Below, one piece after another: positions 51,593-57,226 of a stretch of DNA of 57,226 nucleotides; positions within the stretch are counted from its first letter, which is position 1, and each line of letters begins with the position of its first letter. The notes beneath the pieces are model-generated. The model searched no databases and was not told where the DNA came from. It saw only the letters and a list, made by a program, of their open reading frames with translations. A program made the position numbers and the translations under genes. This DNA comes from Lachnospiraceae bacterium (GTDB lineage Bacteria; Bacillota; Clostridia; Lachnospirales; Lachnospiraceae), in NCBI GenBank assembly GCA_900751785.1, contig CAADSM010000022.1, positions 1-57,226 on the forward strand, written 5' to 3'.

Positions 51593-52174
51593 CTATTCAC
51601 TTTCCCTGAGTATCCTCTGGACCTCAAGCTTCGTCTCCCCGACGCCGATGACATCATCCTTCTGGATCACGATCGGCCGGTCGACCCTTCTTCCGTTCAG
51701 GAAGGTTCCGTTTCTGGACTCCTCATCCTTCAGATAGAGCTTATCGCCTCTGTGTATGATGACACAGTGCATCTTGGAAACCCGCACATCCGATGGGAGC
51801 GGCAGATATTTTTCATACATGCTTCCGTCTCTTCCTCTTCCAATCCCCACCGTCTCATAGAAGACAAAACTGTATTTCTCCCACGTGTCGAGGTCTTCCA
51901 GGATGATCTTCCACTGCCGTCTCTTTTTCTGACGGGGCTGCGGAGCCGGCTCCTGCGCCTTCGCAGGCCTTCTCTGGGCAGTCCTGCGGCGCGGCGGCTC
52001 ATAATCATCCTCTTCCTCATCGTCATCATCGTCATTGTCATAGCGGCGGCTCCGGCTCCTTCCTCGTCTGACGCCTGCCGCTTCCGCCTTATTCCGCTTT
52101 ATATTTGCAAAGGTTCCGCCCAGCAGAGCTGCGCAGCCCGCCACCAGCAGGACCATTACAATCCAATACCACAT
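51593..52174 (-). CDS. Membrane-anchored FHA-domain protein
   Basis: A 193-aa protein with one N-terminal membrane helix (about 4-22), an Arg-rich patch, an acidic run of Asp/Glu (about 50-65) and a basic linker, then a C-terminal FHA domain (about 95-190) with the phosphothreonine-binding signature GRGRDGSM, VSKMHCVI and SRNGTFLNG. FHA domains bind phosphothreonine peptides, so it probably docks a partner modified by a Ser/Thr kinase at the inner face of the membrane. No such kinase is in the window. I chose ATG 52174, preceded by AAAGGAGTGA. Confidence 0.88.
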   Translation of the reverse strand: MWYWIVMVLLVAGCAALLGGTFANIKRNKAEAAGVRRGRSRSRRYDNDDDDDEEEDDYEPPRRRTAQRRPAKAQEPAPQPRQKKRRQWKIILEDLDTWEKYSFVFYETVGIGRGRDGSMYEKYLPLPSDVRVSKMHCVIIHRGDKLYLKDEESRNGTFLNGRRVDRPIVIQKDDVIGVGETKLEVQRILRESE

Positions 52175-52303
52175 ACTATAATCACTCCTTTGACTTCTTA
52201 TGGTACTATACTTTTCCTCTCCGGGCAAGCATCAGATGTACTTTTTTGAAACCTTTTGTCGATTTTTGATCAAGGTCCGCAGGAATTTCGCCGTCACAGC
52301 GGG

Positions 52304-52333
52304 TTGGACGAACACCTCCTTTTGTGCTAGAAT
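52304..52333 (+). promoter_or_regulatory. Promoter of the DUF1015 gene
   Basis: TTGGAC (52304-52309), 18-bp spacer, TAGAAT (52328-52333). The leader of about 120 bases contains a stem-loop (GGTACGGAA/TTCCTGTACC near 52413-52437) just before the RBS AAAGGAG. Confidence 0.6.
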
Positions 52334-52457
52334 GTGTTTGCAGCTGTTTCCTGTAAAACGCTGCTGTGCACAGTAACGTTTGACGGCAGGAAACTGTTTC
52401 TATGTATGAGCACGGTACGGAAATGATTCCTGTACCGCATAAAAAAGGAGTTATCAG

Positions 52458-53693
52458 ATGAGTATTCTAAGACCGTTCCGGGCTGTCCGCCCGGCGGAAG
52501 ACCTGGCGTCTTCCATCGCTGCGCTGCCCTACGACGTATACACGAGCGAAGAAGCCCGCCGCGCCGTCGGCGAAGCCCCTCTGTCGTTTCTCAGGATCGA
52601 CCGCGCCGAGACACAGTTCCCGGAGGGTACTGACATCTATTCCGATCAGGTTTACGAGAAAGCCCGCGACATCCTGAACGAGATGATCTCCGACGGATCT
52701 TTCATTCAGGAGGACTCCCCCTGCTATTATATCTATTCACTGACCATGGACGGCAGGACACAGAGCGGAGTCGTAGGGTGCGCTTCTGTTGACGACTACT
52801 TGAACGGCGTTATTCTAAAGCACGAAAAAACACTGGAGGAGAAGGAGCTCGACCGTATCCGCCATGTGGATACATGCAGCGACCAGACCGGACCGATCTT
52901 TCTCACCTTCCGACCGCAGACAGAGCTAGAGAAAATCCTCCATAGGATCCGGAAAGGCAGGACACTCTATGATTTTGTCAGCGAAGACGGGATCCGGCAT
53001 CAGGTATGGCGCATTGACCGGGCGGCTGATATCGAGAATATTTCTCATATTTTTTCAAAGATCCCTCATCTCTATATTGCCGACGGCCATCACAGAGCCG
53101 CCTCCGCAGTAAAGGTAGGAATGCGCCGCAGAGCCGCAGATCCGGGCTTTTCCGGCACAGAAGAGTACAACTTCTTCCTGTCTGTCCTCTTCCCTTCGGA
53201 TGAGCTTAAGATCTATGACTATAACCGCGTCGTCTCTGACAGAAACGGGTATACATTTGACGAACTTCTTGATATGATAGAGAATAGATTTGAAGTGACT
53301 CGGATCGGGGAGGAACCGTTCCGCCCGTCGCGCAAAGGCGAGTTTGGCATGTACTGCGAAGGGACCTGGTACAGACTGCGCACAGACGCCGCTTACGACG
53401 GCGGCGATCCGGTCAGGAGCCTTGACGTTTCGCTCCTCCAGGAGCTGATACTTGAGCCGCTGCTCGGCATCCATGACCCAAGGACTGATTCCCGCATCAG
53501 CTTTATCGGCGGGATCCGCGGTCTCAGGGAGCTGACGGAGCGGGCCGACGCGTCCGGCGGGATCGCCTTTTCCATGTATCCGACTTCAATGGAAGAGCTG
53601 CTGCGCGTAGCCGATGCCGGGATGCTCATGCCGCCGAAGTCCACATGGTTTGAGCCAAAGCTTCGCAGCGGACTGTTCATACACCGGTTCTGA
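52458..53693 (+). CDS. DUF1015 family protein
   Basis: A 411-aa cytosolic protein of the DUF1015 family, full length, starting MSILRPFRAVRP and with the conserved stretch ALPYDVYTSEEAR near the N-terminus, HEKTLEEKELDR, and the DGHHR-type motif YIADGHHRAASA. The family often neighbours serine biosynthesis genes in Firmicutes, but none are here. No catalytic role is firmly assigned that I know of. The ATG follows AAAGGAG at good spacing. It precedes the methionine aminopeptidase gene by 77 bases on the same strand. Confidence 0.9.
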   Translation: MSILRPFRAVRPAEDLASSIAALPYDVYTSEEARRAVGEAPLSFLRIDRAETQFPEGTDIYSDQVYEKARDILNEMISDGSFIQEDSPCYYIYSLTMDGRTQSGVVGCASVDDYLNGVILKHEKTLEEKELDRIRHVDTCSDQTGPIFLTFRPQTELEKILHRIRKGRTLYDFVSEDGIRHQVWRIDRAADIENISHIFSKIPHLYIADGHHRAASAVKVGMRRRAADPGFSGTEEYNFFLSVLFPSDELKIYDYNRVVSDRNGYTFDELLDMIENRFEVTRIGEEPFRPSRKGEFGMYCEGTWYRLRTDAAYDGGDPVRSLDVSLLQELILEPLLGIHDPRTDSRISFIGGIRGLRELTERADASGGIAFSMYPTSMEELLRVADAGMLMPPKSTWFEPKLRSGLFIHRF

Positions 53694-53770
53694 CGTCCGC
53701 GCCTGACCAAAATCAAAAGACAGATTATTTATATAGTAAATAAAATAGAAACAATAAGGAGATGTTATTC

Positions 53771-54634
53771 ATGGAGAGAAATGAGCTTTGCTGGTGCGGC
53801 AGTGGGAAAAAGTACAAGAAATGCCACATGCCGATCGAGGAAAAAATTCTGCTTCACGCAGAGAGAGGGGAGATCGTGCCTGACCGCAAGCTGCTGAAGA
53901 CACCGCATCAGATCGAGATGATCCGGAAAAGCGCCGCGCTGAATACCGCAGTGCTGGACGAAGTGGCCAAACACATCCGCATCGGGATGAGCACAGCCGA
54001 GATCGACGAAATCGTCTACCGCTTCACGACAGAGCACGGCGGAATCCCGGCCCCGCTGGACTATCAGGGATTCCCGAAAAGTGTGTGCACATCCATCAAC
54101 AATGAGATCTGCCACGGCATACCTGACGAGAATATCATCCTTCAGGAAGGCGACATCATCAATGTCGACGTCTCTACGATCCTGGACGGATATTTCTCGG
54201 ATGCCTCCCGTATGTTCAAGATGGGGGAAATTTCAAGTCGCGCAGAACGCCTTATCCGCGTGACGGAAGAGTGCGTGGAGCTCGGGCTTGCCGCCGCAAA
54301 GCCCTGGGGACACTTAGGCGATATCGCGGACGCGATCAACACCCATGCACGGGCAAACGGCTACTCTGTTGTGGAGGAGATCGGCGGGCACGGGATCGGA
54401 CTTGCGTTCCACGAGGATCCGTTTGTAAGCTATGTGACGCCAAAGGGCTCTGAGATGCTCCTTGTTCCCGGCATGATGTTCACCATCGAGCCGATGATCA
54501 ATGAGGGCAGCCCGGACTTCTTCGTCGATGAAGACAATGACTGGACAGTCTACACGATCGACGACGGACTTTCCGCACAGATCGAGTATATGGTGCTGGT
54601 GAAAGAAGATGGGGTTGAGGTTCTGACGAAGTAG
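53771..54634 (+). CDS. map: Type I methionine aminopeptidase with N-terminal SEC-C motif
   Basis: A 287-aa cytosolic enzyme that removes the initiator methionine from new proteins. Residues 1-20 form a zinc-binding SEC-C motif (CWCGSGKKYKKCH), followed by the pita-bread fold with the substrate His in EICHGIPD and metal ligands in NVDVS, SDASRMF, GGHGIGLAFHEDP, FTIEP and the C-terminal IEYMVLV. I chose the ATG at 53771 because AAGGAG touches the upstream ATG at 53762 with no spacing, while it lies nine bases before this one. SEC-C motifs in such enzymes are thought to help ribosome binding. Confidence 0.95.
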   Translation: MERNELCWCGSGKKYKKCHMPIEEKILLHAERGEIVPDRKLLKTPHQIEMIRKSAALNTAVLDEVAKHIRIGMSTAEIDEIVYRFTTEHGGIPAPLDYQGFPKSVCTSINNEICHGIPDENIILQEGDIINVDVSTILDGYFSDASRMFKMGEISSRAERLIRVTEECVELGLAAAKPWGHLGDIADAINTHARANGYSVVEEIGGHGIGLAFHEDPFVSYVTPKGSEMLLVPGMMFTIEPMINEGSPDFFVDEDNDWTVYTIDDGLSAQIEYMVLVKEDGVEVLTK

Positions 54635-54709
54635 GCAGCTCAACGATAAGCCAGCTGTGTAAATAAAAAACAAGGGCTTTCGGTTAATACCGAATTTGCC
54701 GCCGATTTA

Positions 54710-54744
54710 AAAATGAGACAATCCTCACAGGACTGTCTCATTTT
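54710..54744. terminator. Bidirectional terminator between map and the pyridoxamine kinase gene
   Basis: AAAATGAGACA and TGTCTCATTTT form a perfect 11-bp stem with an A run before and a T run after, between two converging genes. Confidence 0.9.
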
Positions 54745-54763
54745 CTTATCAGCGCTCATGCGC

Positions 54764-55618
54764 TTATTTCTTCAGCATCCACAGATACTGCTCATAATTC
54801 ACTCCATCGTTGCGGGGCACTCCCTCGCGGACCGAATCTTCCATCGCAAGCCCGATCAGTCTTCCCGCTGTCTCTATCGACTCATCCAGCCTGTCTCCCC
54901 TGGCTCTTCCTCCTGCCATCACTGAAGCGAAGAGATCGCCCGTACCGGAGTAGCTCTCTCCCACGAACGGGAAAGCCGAAAGGAACTTGTCTTTTTTGGT
55001 GACCGCCAGATTCCCCATCTTGCGCACGCCGTCCGAGCTGTCGGTGAAACGGATCCCCGTGACCACCACTTCCTTTGTCCCTCTGTCCATGACGTTTCTC
55101 GCCATCTGCTCCACGATCGTCAGCAGATGCTTTTCATCTGTCATCTGCTCGATCATCCGAAACTCCGTGCCGGACAGGAAGCAGAGCTCTGTAAGATTCG
55201 GCGTAATGATATCAGCCTGCGCCGCAAGCGCCTTCATCATGCTGAGGAAGTCCGGAGTGCACATGCCGAACCTCCTTCCGTCGTCCCCCATGATCGGGTC
55301 AACGAGCAGGAATGTCTTCTTTCCGTAAAACGTATCCAGGAAATCGAATACTTTCTCGATCTGCCGGACGTCTGACATGAATCCCGTATAGATCCCGTCA
55401 AAAGATGCCCCCATCTTTTTCCATTCTCTGCGAAATTCATCCATCTTATCCGTATAGTCATCATAAAAGTAGCTCGGATATCCGGTCTGTCCGCTTAAGA
55501 TCGCCGTCGGCAGCGGACAGGGCTGCACTCCCATCGCTGCGATAACGGAGATCGCCGCTGTCAGAGAGCACCTTCCAAATCCTGACAGATCATTGATGAC
55601 CGCTATCTTTTTCGTCAT
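54764..55618 (-). CDS. Pyridoxamine/pyridoxal kinase (PdxK/PdxY-like)
   Basis: A 284-aa ribokinase-fold cytosolic kinase that phosphorylates vitamin B6 vitamers. Signatures: VINDLSGFGRCSLTAAISVI at the N-terminus, TGY, VDPIMGDDGRRF, TPNLTELCFLSG and the anion hole GTGDLFASVM near the C-terminus with the catalytic Asp. Length is normal. The ATG follows AGAGAGGTG. It lies 140 bases downstream of the GH13 gene on the same strand; the gap holds no clear promoter or terminator. Confidence 0.93.
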   Translation of the reverse strand: MTKKIAVINDLSGFGRCSLTAAISVIAAMGVQPCPLPTAILSGQTGYPSYFYDDYTDKMDEFRREWKKMGASFDGIYTGFMSDVRQIEKVFDFLDTFYGKKTFLLVDPIMGDDGRRFGMCTPDFLSMMKALAAQADIITPNLTELCFLSGTEFRMIEQMTDEKHLLTIVEQMARNVMDRGTKEVVVTGIRFTDSSDGVRKMGNLAVTKKDKFLSAFPFVGESYSGTGDLFASVMAGGRARGDRLDESIETAGRLIGLAMEDSVREGVPRNDGVNYEQYLWMLKK

Positions 55619-55758
55619 GTTCCATGCACCTCTCTATCCTCTCCCGTCTCCGGGAATTATCTCATGCCCCGGACCGCCCGATCAGAAAACATTGGATCAA
55701 GAGATACCGGATCAACAATTGTCTGACCGCAGAACGATCCCGGGCCTTTTCTCAGCCT

Positions 55759-57226
55759 TCAGATCATCAGCTCCGGCGTCTGCACCGGCTTGAGCACGAT
55801 CGCAGAATGCCGTCCCATATTCAGGACGATCTCGCCGTCCTCCACGATATATTCATCATAATCCGTTGTGTATCCATGCTCGTAAGAATAGATCAGCCGC
55901 TTCATCCTGCCGCTCTTTGGCACGCCTGCCAGCCACACCGGAACGATCACCTCCCGGAGCTCTTTACTGTTGTTGAGCACCACCACGATCTGCTCGCCTC
56001 CCTGGAATCTTCCGTATGCCAGAAGATTTTGATCAGCGCAGAGCATTTTGATGGATCCCTTCCGCAGCGGCTTTTCCTCTTTATGAATCCGGATCATCTC
56101 CTTATGAAATTCCAGCAGCTCCAGGTCTTCATGCCCCCACGGGAATGTCCTGCGGCTGTCCGGATCCGTGAATCCGCATAAGCCTACCTCGTCGCCGTAA
56201 TAGATTGTCGGAGCGCCGACCCATGTCATCTGGACAGTAACGGCTTCTCTCATGACTGCCTTATTGATGCCTTCCTCCGCAGCCTTTCCCCCTACGCTGT
56301 CTATCCGGCCCACGATGTGGTTCGTCCTCGTAAGGAACCGCGAGTGATCATGGTTGGACAGCTCATTCATGGCAACCTGGAGAGACGGGGTCAGCATACT
56401 TGCCATAAAATGCCGCATCGCCCCCAGAAAGTTGTCCGCATTGCCCCACAGATCGGTCCTGCGCTCATCACTGTGCTTCTCCATGCCTGTCAGGAACCAG
56501 GTGAGCGGCTCCATAAATGCGTCATAGTTCATGACACTGTCCCACTCATCTCCCTGCAGCCAGTCAAGCGGGTCTCCGTAATGCTCTGCAAGGATAAGCG
56601 CATCGGGATTGGCCTCCTTCACTTCCTTCCGGAAACGTTTCCAGAATATGTGGTTATACTCGTTGCTGCAGCCCAGATCAGCGGCAACATCCAGCCTCCA
56701 TCCGTCAACATTATACGGGGAGGAAACCCATTTCTTTCCTATGTCCATGATATATTGCTCAAGCTCCAGTGAATCCTCATACGCAAGCTTGGGCAGTGTA
56801 TCATGTCCCCACCAGCCGTCATAGCTTCCGTTATACGGCCAGGCCTCGTCCCTGTTGTCATAAAAGTGGAAATACTTGCGGTACGGGCTGTCTGCACTCA
56901 CATAAGCCCCCTTCGGATACTCCGGCTGCGGTTCATAGATCCGCTCGCGGTCCATCCATTTATTAAATGAGCCGCAGTGATTGAAGACTCCGTCAAGGAT
57001 CACTCTCATCCCGCGCTTATGCATCTCTTCTACAAGACGGGCGAAAAGCTCATTGCTCGCCTCCAGATTCCGGATGTCTCCGGTCCTTTTCTGATATTTG
57101 CCCGCATGGATATTATCCTGGGCGCCTTCAGGCAGAGGCTCCCCCCCCCCCCCCCCGATCCCGCCATAATGCGGGTAGATATAAACATAATCCTGTATAT
57201 CATATTTTTGATTTGACGGGGGTAAA
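55759..57226 (-). CDS. GH13 alpha-amylase family enzyme (neopullulanase-like), 5' end outside the window
   Basis: A cytosolic or exported alpha-glucan hydrolase; the part seen (about 488 residues) includes the GH13 conserved regions GVFNHCG, GWRLDVAADLG (nucleophile Asp), LAEHYG (acid/base Glu) and NELSNHDHSR. The frame continues upstream of the ATG at 57024 without a stop to the window edge, reading SNQKYDIQDY and GKYQKRTGDI, which match the GH13 region-I neighbourhood, so the true start is beyond 57226. At 57141-57156 the coding strand has 16 consecutive G, read as five extra glycines in frame. No signal peptide can be judged. It is most like neopullulanase/maltogenic amylase. Confidence 0.9.
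   Translation of the reverse strand, partial: LPPSNQKYDIQDYVYIYPHYGGIGGGGGEPLPEGAQDNIHAGKYQKRTGDIRNLEASNELFARLVEEMHKRGMRVILDGVFNHCGSFNKWMDRERIYEPQPEYPKGAYVSADSPYRKYFHFYDNRDEAWPYNGSYDGWWGHDTLPKLAYEDSLELEQYIMDIGKKWVSSPYNVDGWRLDVAADLGCSNEYNHIFWKRFRKEVKEANPDALILAEHYGDPLDWLQGDEWDSVMNYDAFMEPLTWFLTGMEKHSDERRTDLWGNADNFLGAMRHFMASMLTPSLQVAMNELSNHDHSRFLTRTNHIVGRIDSVGGKAAEEGINKAVMREAVTVQMTWVGAPTIYYGDEVGLCGFTDPDSRRTFPWGHEDLELLEFHKEMIRIHKEEKPLRKGSIKMLCADQNLLAYGRFQGGEQIVVVLNNSKELREVIVPVWLAGVPKSGRMKRLIYSYEHGYTTDYDEYIVEDGEIVLNMGRHSAIVLKPVQTPELMI
57141..57156 (-). repeat. Run of 16 G inside the GH13 gene
   Basis: A pure 16-base homopolymer (C on the plus strand) lies within coding sequence. Sixteen keeps the frame open; fifteen or seventeen would not. 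Confidence 0.85.

Noticed and set aside
57024..57226. Reading the GH13 gene as complete from the ATG at 57024
   Set aside because: The open frame and recognisable GH13 residues continue upstream to the window edge, and a start at 57024 would lack the first conserved part of the domain.

Overview
The window reads as chromosomal DNA of a gut Lachnospiraceae bacterium, most like a mucin-foraging Ruminococcus/Mediterraneibacter torques-type organism. The placement is inferred from the secreted enzyme set, the Firmicutes-style ribosome binding sites and sorting signals, the SAM-I riboswitch on metK, and the YesM/YesN-type two-component system. No rRNA, tRNA or CRISPR array was seen.

Positions 54-47076 form a locus for taking mucin O-glycans apart at the cell surface. 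On the minus strand lie an operon of a GH95 alpha-fucosidase and a GH20 hexosaminidase, a GH2 enzyme, a GH110 alpha-galactosidase, a GH101 endo-alpha-N-acetylgalactosaminidase, a sugar-binding lipoprotein, a GH33 sialidase and a LacZ-type GH2 beta-galactosidase. The seven giant enzymes (about 1,425-2,340 aa) share a signal peptide, carbohydrate-binding modules, C-terminal FIVAR-like helical repeats and an unusual sorting signal ([AS]V[KQ]TGD, hydrophobic stretch, basic tail). Together they could remove fucose, sialic acid, alpha-Gal, beta-Gal and HexNAc and cut core 1 from Ser/Thr. In the middle, on the plus strand, a histidine kinase and an AraC-type response regulator overlap by 8 nt. Four neighbouring promoters (binding protein, GH101, GH110, GH2) carry two ACAAAATAGTAC-like boxes 21 bp apart, at one fixed distance from the -35 and -10 hexamers. 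I read this as the regulator's operator.

The gaps between the enzyme genes hold small accessory elements: an intact type I toxin-antitoxin locus (30-aa holin-like peptide plus antisense RNA), an orphan copy of the antisense promoter, a broken toxin copy joined to a terminator, an XRE repressor with a perfect 26-bp palindromic operator and a coupled 48-aa ORF, and a 193-bp MITE with perfect 14-bp inverted repeats and an 8-bp target duplication.

Positions 47360-57226 are ordinary housekeeping DNA: metK under a SAM-I riboswitch, murA, a shikimate-kinase-like gene lacking the usual shikimate-binding arginine, a small conserved hypothetical, an FHA membrane protein, a DUF1015 protein, a methionine aminopeptidase with an SEC-C motif, a pyridoxamine kinase and a GH13 enzyme cut by the window end that contains a run of 16 G.
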